11,529 nucleotides of DNA, from positions 1 to 11,529 of the forward strand of contig CAJUJI010000096.1 in NCBI GenBank assembly GCA_910586875.1. The letters are read 5' to 3'. The notes beneath the pieces are model-generated. The model saw only the letters and a list, made by a program, of their open reading frames with translations, did no database searches and was not told where the DNA came from. This document shows, in pieces, positions 1-6,317 of the stretch. Both the position numbers and the translations under genes were made by a program. Numbering within the stretch: position 1 is the first letter of the stretch; the number at the start of each line of letters is the position of its first letter. The DNA comes from an uncultured Anaerotruncus sp. Its GTDB lineage: Bacteria > Bacillota > Clostridia > Oscillospirales > Ruminococcaceae.

Positions 1-87
1 AATCAACTCAGGCAAAATGCGCAGCCGATCTTTAAATAAACCAATCTATCATTTTCTCCAAAATGTTATGGAATTCACTTAATCCAT
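1..87. other. Non-coding flank downstream of the M42 peptidase gene
   Basis: No gene is supported here. On the minus strand, downstream of the peptidase stop codon, there is only a weak AT-rich inverted repeat (CATTTT, spacer CTCC, AAAATG; 50-65). It has six pairs, mostly A-T, and no T-run follows it, so it is not a convincing terminator. The transcript may end outside the window. Confidence 0.4.
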
Positions 88-1170
88 TTACAGGTCAATT
101 CCCTTTTTTAGATAGTGCTTGACGATCTTCAGGCAGCCAACCACATCGTTCAGATGAATTAGCTCAACCGGTGAATGGGAATAGCGGCGCGGGACGCCAA
201 TGGTTGCGGTCGCCACTCCATAGCCTGCGCTTGCGGCGCTTGCAGCATCGGTCATGAACGCGGCGCAGTTGAATGCAAATTCCTGGTGCATTACATTCGC
301 TTCAGCGGCAGCAGCGCGCAACGCTGCAAGCAGTTTTGGATGTGCTGCAACATATTTGCCGGCGGCCTGCCACTGTTGGCTCACAATGATCGCCGGCCCC
401 TGTCCGATTCCAAGCGGCAGCTCTTGTTCGGTGTTGCCATCAGGGACGTCACCGGTGGGAATGGTATCCAAAAAAAGACCGTATTGTGGAAGTAGCTCAT
501 TGATCGCTGAGATCGCGCCGGAAACGGTTGCCTCCTCCATCACCGAGAATACAGCGCATACATCCCCATGAAGTTCTCTTGCGTCAAGTGTGCGAAACGC
601 TTCAATGATAATAGCACACAGTACACGGCAATCGATTGCACGGGCGCTGATATAGTCAGGATCGTTCATCTCACAGCAGGGACTGTCAATTACCACCTGC
701 GCACCAGGTCCAATGCCTAATGTATGTGCTTGCTCACGTGAACGTACACAGATATCGATATAGGATTTTTTGACGCTTTGTGGTGTCTGGAGCTCCTGCG
801 GGGTGAGCAGATGTGCAGGCCGCGCCCCAATGATACCAGGGATGACCCCTTTCTCCCCCTTGACAAGCACCCTGCGCCCAGGGATACAAGCCTCAGTGGG
901 ATAACCGATCTTGTCAAAATATAGAAACCCATTCTTGTCCACACACCGAACGATATAACCTACTTCATCCATATGTGCGGAAATGACATGGGCTGGCCCA
1001 GGCTGTGAGCCCTTTTTGACCGCGATCAAATTGCCGTTTGGCTGTGTCCACATCGAATCAACATAGCCTTCCAAGGCCGCACGGATATAGCCGGAAACCT
1101 CCCATTCGTGGCCGCTTACACCGATTAGCGCGGTCATTTCTTTGATCCGTTTTCTCATCCGCTCTTTCAT
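88..1170 (-). CDS. M42 family metallo-aminopeptidase (FrvX/YpdE/glutamyl aminopeptidase-like)
   Basis: A 360-residue cytoplasmic dinuclear-metal aminopeptidase, the usual length for family M42. These enzymes form large TET-type assemblies and trim N-terminal residues from peptides. All expected metal ligands can be placed: H66 in SAHMDEVG with catalytic D68, D180 in RAIDCR, the E212/E213 pair in VMEEATVSGA, D235 in FLDTIPTGD and H332 in RYSHSPVE. Several surrounding motifs differ from the common forms (QEEVGLRGA, DVTxAGDTPG), so this is a divergent member and its substrate cannot be assigned. It is the last gene of the leftward operon. Its ATG overlaps the TGA of the upstream regulator by four bases (ATGA), which suggests translational coupling. 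A good ribosome binding site (GGGAGG, 1177-1182) lies inside that regulator's 3' end. Given its position, it may process the transported compound or an amide conjugate of it. That role is inferred. Confidence 0.9.
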   Translation of the reverse strand: MKERMRKRIKEMTALIGVSGHEWEVSGYIRAALEGYVDSMWTQPNGNLIAVKKGSQPGPAHVISAHMDEVGYIVRCVDKNGFLYFDKIGYPTEACIPGRRVLVKGEKGVIPGIIGARPAHLLTPQELQTPQSVKKSYIDICVRSREQAHTLGIGPGAQVVIDSPCCEMNDPDYISARAIDCRVLCAIIIEAFRTLDARELHGDVCAVFSVMEEATVSGAISAINELLPQYGLFLDTIPTGDVPDGNTEQELPLGIGQGPAIIVSQQWQAAGKYVAAHPKLLAALRAAAAEANVMHQEFAFNCAAFMTDAASAASAGYGVATATIGVPRRYSHSPVELIHLNDVVGCLKIVKHYLKKGIDL

Positions 1171-2276
1171 GAAATACCTCCCTTTTTTGGTGGATGCTCC
1201 TTCTCACGCTGCGAGAGTTTATAGTAAATATAAATGGTAATCAGGGTGAACCGGTCGCTGTCGTTGTGCAGAGGGTTCAGCCCCAGTTCACTTTTCAGTT
1301 GATTCATCCGGTAGACCGCCGTGTTGCGATGGATAAACAGCTCTTTTGCCGCCATGGTGATATCCATATTGTGCATAACAAGCGCTTCCAGCAGTTCGAC
1401 AAACTGCGCATTTTTATCCAGCTTTGTGCAGTAGCTCCCCAGAAAATGGTCGAGATGTTGGCTATTGATGTGGGAGATCTCCTCTTCCAGCTTGAAGTCC
1501 TCATAGAAATTGGTGGTTTCGTTACTGCGGAAGATGACCGCATATTTTAAGGTAGCTTGCGCTTGCAGAAGGCTTGCACTAAAGTCGGTGATGCCCTGTG
1601 TGACACAGCCTACCCCAACTTGAATGCTGACATGGAGCCGGCTGGTAATAATGGAGTTTAGCTCGGAAAAATAATCAATGGTGCGATTGCGCTGTCCCAA
1701 GGGTTCCGCATCCAGGCAGCGGCAGACGACCAGGCGGGAGCTGGTGAGCTGTACCACCAGATCCCGCACCGAAGTTTTATAAAAAGAGCGGATCAGGTAA
1801 AGTAGCGAGCTAATCTTATAATCGTGGGTGTGCTTATCTGTTTCAGGGGGCATGATGCGCACAGCGCAAACGTAATAAGGGAGGGTAAAATCATATCCGA
1901 TGGACAAGCCCGCCGAGGCGATATAGGTCAGTCCCTCGGTGCCCGCAGAGTGGAACAGGCGCATCATCAAAAAGGACAGCTTGTTCTCCGGCTCATAAGC
2001 TGAGCGGTTGATGAGCCGGTCCCGACAGTCGGACATCTCAATCAGGGAATCGACCATACACTTGACCTGCGCTTTGGAAAGGGTGCTGCCCGGGGGCAGG
2101 TACAGCCGCAGCTGGCAGTTGAACGGCAACGGGAAATCCAAAGGTTCAAATGGTTCCAAATTTTTGGGCAGCCGGTTTGCCTGTATCTGAACGCGCCCTT
2201 CATAGAGCGCGAGCGGATACGTTGGGAAAATATGTGTGACGTTGTCAAATAGAAAGCGGTAACGATCCTTGTGCAT
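1167..2276 (-). CDS. PucR/CdaR-type transcriptional regulator
   Basis: A 369-residue DNA-binding regulator. Residues about 300-355 carry the C-terminal PucR-type helix-turn-helix: MAAKELFIHRNTAVYRMNQL followed by a DRFTLITIYIYYKL tail. Residues about 130-250 resemble the degenerate GGDEF-like domain of CdaR proteins (SIQVGVGCVTQGITDFSASL then LLQAQATLKYA). The first ~125 residues are not a domain I recognise. There are no membrane segments, so it is cytoplasmic. Its first 32 bases overlap the end of the fusion-regulator gene. GGAGG sits 15 bases before the ATG, a long spacing, but there is no in-frame Met before residue 72. It is co-transcribed with the fusion regulator upstream and the M42 peptidase downstream. 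It presumably controls this locus, alone or together with the first regulator, with the effector unknown. Confidence 0.88.
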   Translation of the reverse strand: MHKDRYRFLFDNVTHIFPTYPLALYEGRVQIQANRLPKNLEPFEPLDFPLPFNCQLRLYLPPGSTLSKAQVKCMVDSLIEMSDCRDRLINRSAYEPENKLSFLMMRLFHSAGTEGLTYIASAGLSIGYDFTLPYYVCAVRIMPPETDKHTHDYKISSLLYLIRSFYKTSVRDLVVQLTSSRLVVCRCLDAEPLGQRNRTIDYFSELNSIITSRLHVSIQVGVGCVTQGITDFSASLLQAQATLKYAVIFRSNETTNFYEDFKLEEEISHINSQHLDHFLGSYCTKLDKNAQFVELLEALVMHNMDITMAAKELFIHRNTAVYRMNQLKSELGLNPLHNDSDRFTLITIYIYYKLSQREKEHPPKKGGIS

Positions 2277-4284
2277 GGTATTTTTTCTTTGCCTCCATAA
2301 TACGATTCAGGGTTTTCTGGTCCTGATATGCTTTATATAGCGGTCGTGCTGAGGCCCGCCAGGCTCGGAGCGGCTGCTTTTCCATAGGATAGATCTGCAC
2401 ACCATACTGGTGGACAAGCGTGTCACGGCTTTTATCATTAAACTGTATGAGGAACTGCCGGTGCCACTTGCAGGCTTCCTCTGCGGCCTGTGTGATGAGC
2501 TTTTGCTGGTGTGGGGTGAACTGCTGCATGAACTGCTGTGACGTCATAAAACAGCCGACCCCATAGCTTAGAGGGATTTCGCTGATGCACTTTTGATGGT
2601 CGTAGAATTTCATTCCTAAAAAGTTTGCATAGGGATTTTCCTGGCTGTCAATCACCCCCTTTTGCAGGAGGGAATAGACATCTGCGTAGCTGGCCATGAC
2701 CGGCTCGGCACCCATCGATTTGAAATAAGCCTCCAAAATAGGCTTGTGCATAATGCGGATCTTCAGCGCTGCCAGATCCTGTGGGCAGGTGATAAAGCGT
2801 GAACGGGTTGAAATATACCGGAATCCGGTGGAAAAATAGGCTAGGCAGATTAACCCATGCGGTTCGAGCCATTTTTTGATATATTGCCCAATCTCCCCAT
2901 CTAGGATGGTATTGGCTTCCTCGGCGGAGTCAAACAGAAACGGCAGGTCGAACGCCAGTACCTTCCCTTCGGTCACCGTTTCCAAAGAGTGGGCGTCGAT
3001 GATGATGAGGTCCAGAGAGCCGTTTTTTAGCAATTCCAGCATCAGATCATTGTTGGCCGAAAGCAGAATGGTCCGGATATCGCCAATCATCATCCCATCG
3101 GTCTTTTCAAAAAGCAGCTCGGAAAATTTGCGGCACCCATTGTGCAGAGCGCTGTCATCCTGAATACAAATCCCAATATTCAGCACCTTTTTTCGGTTGC
3201 AGTAAAGCGCATATTGACGCAGCTGCATACGATCCTTGTCGCAGCTGAGCGGGTCGGTATGCAGCAGCTCTTTGATGCGGGTGAAACGCTGTTGTATCGT
3301 ATTCCGATGGATCTTTAGCGCATCGGCGGCTTTTAAAAGGTTCATATCATAGATAGAAAGCTGGATTAAAGTATCCTTTAAAAATTTTTTTCCGGCCAAA
3401 GCGTCTTCATAAGGTTTGAATTTTTGGGTGAGATATTGGTCCTTTAGGGTGGAGGAAAGATAATCGAAAATGTGGTTACCAACCAATTCACAGCAGGATT
3501 TGTCATCCGGGCATAAGAAATCAAAATAGGAAACGACGAACTTTGCCTCCTGATAGCTGGAACGGAGTTGGGTAACCGCGCCATAGATGCTGCCGATCCC
3601 CGCGATGAGCGAAAGCCCGCAATAGCGCTCGATATCGGCGATGACACGCTGTGCAAAGCGTTCCAAGAGGATTGTTTCCGGCTGATCGGGAGGGCAGGCT
3701 TTGAACACAATGAATTCATAAGCGTTCAGCACCCCAATGATGTCCTCTGTGTCAAAGTCTGAGCATAGCGTAACAATCCAGTGCATCGATTGCTTGATAT
3801 GGTTGTCGTAAAAGCCGGTGTCCTTGGAACGGGAGGACTCCCGTATAGAAAAAAGGATGGCGGCCCGATCTCGATGGATGTTATATTTGAGCTGGGTCGC
3901 AATCGCGTTCAGTTCTTCTTCCAGCGATTGCCGAATGGTGGTGAGTTGGCTGACAAAATAGATCTGCTCGTTCGTGCTGTTTTCAAGGCCGCTCAAAAAA
4001 ATGCCCCGTTCGACAGCATAGCCAATCACGGCATGGATGTAGCGAAAGACAGAAGCAGGAACTGCTTGTCCAAAAACCCAAAAGCTGCAAATTGCCTCCC
4101 CGTTCACAAAGTGAGTTTCTAGCGCAGTTTGCGGCGGGGCTGTAAGAGCCTGGGCCCGTTTGCAAAGCGATTCTTCTGTACAACCGATCAGGCGGCCATC
4201 CGGTGTAAAGAGTGCAACCGGATGCTCCAATGTTTTCTTAAAACAGTCGATGCAGTAAATACCCGCAAATAAATCAAAGCACAT
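2245..4284 (-). CDS. Fusion regulator: PucR/CdaR-type HTH regulator with C-terminal DctP-like (TRAP substrate-binding) domain
   Basis: A 679-residue protein of unusual architecture. Residues 1-110 are an unassigned N-terminal sensor-like region (ALFTPDGRLIGCTEE). Residues about 135-260 are a CdaR GGDEF-like domain (LIAGIGSIYGAVTQLRSSYQ, then EAKFVVSYF). Residues about 303-345 are a PucR-type HTH (LLKAADALKIHRNTIQQRF). Residues about 368-655 form a full DctP-family binding-protein domain (LAFDLPFLF, GFRYIST, KIRIM, SLLQKGVIDSQENPY). This part is colinear with the dctP product encoded next door: a 44-residue ungapped block from IRxM to ENPY has 16 identities by my count. The family's conserved ligand-binding arginine (R510 here, R197 in DctP) and the ENP motif are kept. 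There is no signal peptide or membrane segment, so the binding domain should be cytoplasmic. I chose the ATG at 4284 because AAAAAAGGTG lies six bases before it; the upstream TTG at 4314 has no comparable site. Inferred role: sensing the TRAP substrate inside the cell and controlling the divergent promoters. Confidence 0.9.
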   Translation of the reverse strand: MCFDLFAGIYCIDCFKKTLEHPVALFTPDGRLIGCTEESLCKRAQALTAPPQTALETHFVNGEAICSFWVFGQAVPASVFRYIHAVIGYAVERGIFLSGLENSTNEQIYFVSQLTTIRQSLEEELNAIATQLKYNIHRDRAAILFSIRESSRSKDTGFYDNHIKQSMHWIVTLCSDFDTEDIIGVLNAYEFIVFKACPPDQPETILLERFAQRVIADIERYCGLSLIAGIGSIYGAVTQLRSSYQEAKFVVSYFDFLCPDDKSCCELVGNHIFDYLSSTLKDQYLTQKFKPYEDALAGKKFLKDTLIQLSIYDMNLLKAADALKIHRNTIQQRFTRIKELLHTDPLSCDKDRMQLRQYALYCNRKKVLNIGICIQDDSALHNGCRKFSELLFEKTDGMMIGDIRTILLSANNDLMLELLKNGSLDLIIIDAHSLETVTEGKVLAFDLPFLFDSAEEANTILDGEIGQYIKKWLEPHGLICLAYFSTGFRYISTRSRFITCPQDLAALKIRIMHKPILEAYFKSMGAEPVMASYADVYSLLQKGVIDSQENPYANFLGMKFYDHQKCISEIPLSYGVGCFMTSQQFMQQFTPHQQKLITQAAEEACKWHRQFLIQFNDKSRDTLVHQYGVQIYPMEKQPLRAWRASARPLYKAYQDQKTLNRIMEAKKKYHAQGSLPLSI

Positions 4285-4348
4285 AGCAAACACCTTTTTT
4301 GAAACAGAACGCAAAGCGATCGTTTTGGCAGATGGAAACTTTTCTTAT

Positions 4349-4357
4349 ATTATAGCA
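4349..4357 (-). promoter_or_regulatory. Extended -10 promoter candidate for the regulator/peptidase operon
   Basis: On the minus strand the sequence reads TGCTATAAT: a perfect TATAAT preceded by the TGn extension. There is no good -35 hexamer at 16-18 bases. Transcription would start near 4342, giving a leader of about 57 bases before the ATG at 4284. Sequence match only. Confidence 0.6.
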
Positions 4358-4376
4358 TTTTCCAATGAAAAAAATA

Positions 4377-4391
4377 TGTATCCACAATACA
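4377..4391. promoter_or_regulatory. Inverted repeat TGTAT-N5-ATACA, possible operator
   Basis: A five-base dyad with a five-base spacer (TGTATCCACAATACA), lying 20-40 bases upstream of the minus-strand -10 candidate, where the -35 region or an activator site would be. It is short and in AT-rich DNA, so chance occurrence is possible. Confidence 0.3.
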
Positions 4392-4546
4392 AATATCAAT
4401 GCTTTGGCATGGTTGCTTATCATATCCATTATCGGGGAATACAGGATATTTTTTAGCGTAGATTTCCGTGTGAAAAGATGTGTTTTGCAACCAAAAGGTT
4501 TTTTCAATTCTTGGTGTTTGCCCACATTTTAAAAGGTGAATTGGTA

Positions 4547-4555
4547 TGTTATCAT
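4547..4555 (+). promoter_or_regulatory. Extended -10 promoter candidate for the TRAP operon
   Basis: TGTTATCAT matches the TGn-TATAAT extended -10 with one mismatch. No clear -35 is found at normal spacing, which would fit a promoter that needs an activator. Transcription would start near 4562, about 59 bases before the dctP start codon and just upstream of a dyad. Confidence 0.4.
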
Positions 4556-4568
4556 AAAAATACAAACA

Positions 4569-4585
4569 AAATCATCAAATGATTT
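4569..4585. promoter_or_regulatory. Palindrome AAATCAT-CAA-ATGATTT, candidate operator upstream of dctP
   Basis: A perfect seven-base inverted repeat with a three-base spacer. An outer TACAAA (4561-4566) and TTTGTA (4583-4588) pair extends the symmetry imperfectly. It sits just downstream of the proposed -10 and 36 bases before the dctP ATG, so a bound regulator could block or modulate transcription. As RNA it would be a weak, AU-rich hairpin, which makes a DNA-binding role more likely. Confidence 0.45.
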
Positions 4586-4620
4586 GTACAACACAGATAA
4601 GTGAAAGAGAGGTTCAAGAG

Positions 4621-5694
4621 ATGAAAAAGGTCATATCGATGCTGACAGCAGTAGCGATGTCTATGGGTCTTGCGGCATGTGGTGGAAGCACAACCGCCCC
4701 CAGCAGTGCACCCGCACAGAGTGCATCAGGTTCGGATGTATCCGGTGCAGCGTCCACCGCTACCCCTGCACCTGCCAATCAAGTTGTTATCAAATTTGCC
4801 AATGTCGGCGCGGACACCACTGCTGGCAACAAGCTCGCGGTAGAACTGATTCCATACTTAGAGGAACTCTCGGGCGGTACGATGACCTTGGAGGTTTACC
4901 CAAACTCTGCATTGGGTGATAACCGCGTCATCGTGGAGGGAATCCAGATGGGTACAATTGAAATGGGGATGCCTTCCACAGCGGTTCTGGGCGGCTTTAC
5001 GAGCTCGGCGCTGGTGTTTGACCTGCCATTCATGTTTAAGGATTACGATAATGCAGAAAAGGTGCTGACCAGTGAGGTTGGAATGGGGATTCTCAAAGAG
5101 CTGGAAAGCTCCAATATCATTGGCTTGGGATGGGCGGTCAACGGCTGGCGCCACCTGACAGCCAACGATGAGATCCGCCTGCCGGAGCAGATGAAGGGAA
5201 AGAAGATTCGCACGATGGAGACACAGATGCACATGGATTTCTGGAACTCGATTGGTGCATCTGCGACACCCATGGCATTTTCCGAGCTGTATACTGCTTT
5301 ACAGCAGGGCGTGGTCGATTGCGAGGAGAACCCCTATGTCACCGGCACCGGCGCAAAGCTGGAAGAGGTACAAAAGTATTGGATCGAAACCGGACATATT
5401 TTTGACGCGTCGCCCATTATATTCTCAAAGGTCGCATACGACAAGCTGACCGACGAACAGAAGGGTTGGCTGCAAGAATGGGTGGACAAGTACATCGAGA
5501 TGGACTGGCAACGGGTCAAAGCGGCGGAGCAGGAGATTGCGGACACATTGGCGAACAATGGCTTTAATGTGATTGTCAAGCTGAGCGATGAGGAAAAACA
5601 GTCTTGGACAGCTTCTGCGCAGTCGGTCTATGACAAATACCGCGATCAGATCGGCGCAGACCTGATTGATGCGATCACCGAAATGCAGCAATAA
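4621..5694 (+). CDS. dctP: TRAP transporter substrate-binding lipoprotein (DctP family)
   Basis: A 357-residue extracytoplasmic binding protein that captures a carboxylate-type solute and delivers it to the DctQM membrane complex. It begins with a lipoprotein signal peptide, MKKVISMLTAVAMSMGLAAC, with lipidated Cys20. A Ser/Thr/Ala/Pro-rich linker to about residue 53 follows. The DctP fold runs from VVIKFANVGADTTAGNKLAV to the C-terminus. Visible family landmarks are LVFDLPFMF (131-139), GWRHLT with R177, KKIRTM with the conserved carboxylate-binding R197, and ALQQGVVDCEENPY ending near N237-P238. An in-frame ATG at 4579 is possible, but I chose 4621 because it yields an intact signal peptide and has GAGAGG eight bases before it. 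It is the first gene of the rightward operon. The ligand cannot be read from the sequence; the family favours C4-dicarboxylates, sialic acid, keto acids and aromatic acids. Confidence 0.95.
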   Translation: MKKVISMLTAVAMSMGLAACGGSTTAPSSAPAQSASGSDVSGAASTATPAPANQVVIKFANVGADTTAGNKLAVELIPYLEELSGGTMTLEVYPNSALGDNRVIVEGIQMGTIEMGMPSTAVLGGFTSSALVFDLPFMFKDYDNAEKVLTSEVGMGILKELESSNIIGLGWAVNGWRHLTANDEIRLPEQMKGKKIRTMETQMHMDFWNSIGASATPMAFSELYTALQQGVVDCEENPYVTGTGAKLEEVQKYWIETGHIFDASPIIFSKVAYDKLTDEQKGWLQEWVDKYIEMDWQRVKAAEQEIADTLANNGFNVIVKLSDEEKQSWTASAQSVYDKYRDQIGADLIDAITEMQQ

Positions 5695-5703
5695 CCACCT
5701 GGG

Positions 5704-5747
5704 CAGCAGGACAACAAGGGCGGCTGCCCTGCCGCCCTTGTCTGCTG
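5704..5747 (+). promoter_or_regulatory. Strong stem-loop between dctP and dctQ (no U-run)
   Basis: A perfect 11-pair stem (ACAAGGGCGGC, 5714-5724, with GCCGCCCTTGT, 5731-5741) closes the loop TGCCCT. It is extended by six more pairs (CAGCAG/CTGCTG) past a four-base bulge on the 5' side (5710-5713). The following bases are TTATAGG, with no T-run, so it is unlikely to be a full intrinsic terminator. Hairpins placed after binding-protein genes usually protect the upstream mRNA, giving more binding protein than permease. That function is inferred here. Confidence 0.75.
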
Positions 5748-5805
5748 TTATAGGCAGACGTAAAGGGCTTCATGATGATCCATCTGTCTTTTGTGAGGTA
5801 GCTAT

Positions 5806-6306
5806 ATGAATAAAGATAAATGGTATAACAAGATCGAGTTTGCGATCATCGTCGTGCTATTCACGATCATGATTTGTGTGACCTTTTTTAATGTTATTTC
5901 AAGGTATTGCTTCCATTTCACCCTCAGCTGGACCGAGCAATTTTCGCGTATCCTGTTTGTTTGGGTCACCTATGCTGGCGTGAGCTGGGCGGGCGGAATC
6001 AATGTGCATCTTCGGGTTTATGCACTGTGTGAGGCGGTGGGGAAAAAGGTGGGTCACTATCTAATTCTGTTTGGTGATATTGTGACCATGATCTTCGGGC
6101 TTTACATGTGCTATAAAATCTCAATTTTGATGCTCAACGCGCTCAGGCTTAACCAGACCTTCCCATCTATGCAGTGGTGCAATGTTGCCTGGATGTATCT
6201 AGCGGGTGTTTTGGGAATGTTCGGGCTTAGTGTACGCATTCTGCAATCACGCTATTTTATGTACAAACAGCAGCGTTTGGAAAAAGCGCAGGCTGAAAAC
6301 GATTAG
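5806..6306 (+). CDS. dctQ: TRAP transporter small permease subunit (DctQ family)
   Basis: A 166-residue membrane protein with four predicted transmembrane segments, at about residues 11-31, 46-63, 86-108 and 127-147. This is the expected size and topology for DctQ. The family signature is clear after helix 1: NVISRYCF, then LSWTEQFSRILFVWVTYAGV (40-59). It forms the membrane complex with DctM and is needed for docking and stability. GAGG (5795-5798) lies seven bases before the ATG. The charged C-terminal tail (KQQRLEKAQAEND) is cytoplasmic or peripheral. Its TAG stop overlaps the ribosome binding site of dctM, so the two are probably translated in step. The 111-base gap from dctP contains the stem-loop. 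Confidence 0.93.
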   Translation: MNKDKWYNKIEFAIIVVLFTIMICVTFFNVISRYCFHFTLSWTEQFSRILFVWVTYAGVSWAGGINVHLRVYALCEAVGKKVGHYLILFGDIVTMIFGLYMCYKISILMLNALRLNQTFPSMQWCNVAWMYLAGVLGMFGLSVRILQSRYFMYKQQRLEKAQAEND

Positions 6307-6317
6307 GAGGTGGCAGG

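Larger units (their letters stand above)
4285..4620. promoter_or_regulatory. Divergent regulatory region between the regulator operon and the TRAP operon
   Basis: 336 AT-rich bases with no supported gene. It holds a minus-strand extended -10 promoter candidate near the regulator gene, a plus-strand extended -10 candidate near dctP, and two inverted repeats (4377-4391 and 4569-4585) that may be regulator binding sites. The heptamer ATACAAA occurs in or beside both repeats (4387-4393 and 4560-4566), though in DNA this AT-rich that can be chance. The middle (about 4400-4540) shows nothing convincing beyond a four-pair AACC/GGTT hairpin. Confidence 0.7.

Noticed and set aside
37..57. Tiny minus-strand frame (MIDWFI) after GGAG downstream of the M42 gene
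   Set aside because: Six codons, with spacing too short for translation initiation and no sign of function.
50..65. CATTTT-CTCC-AAAATG hairpin as terminator of the M42 operon
   Set aside because: Six mostly A-T pairs and no following T-run on the minus strand.
4285..4314. TTG-initiated extension of the fusion regulator by ten residues (MRSVSKKVFA)
   Set aside because: No ribosome binding site precedes the TTG, whereas the ATG at 4284 has AAAAAAGGTG at the right distance.
4489..4504. AACC-AAAA-GGTT followed by TTTT as a mini-terminator
   Set aside because: Only four pairs; too weak to terminate, and it has no gene upstream on the plus strand.
4274..4525. Minus-strand open frame of 83 codons in the intergenic region
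   Set aside because: It starts with GTG without a good ribosome binding site, spans the proposed promoter, overlaps the regulator start and has no recognisable protein character.
4579..4620. Upstream ATG giving a 14-residue longer DctP
   Set aside because: It lies inside the palindrome, lacks a ribosome binding site and would spoil the lipoprotein signal peptide that begins at 4621.
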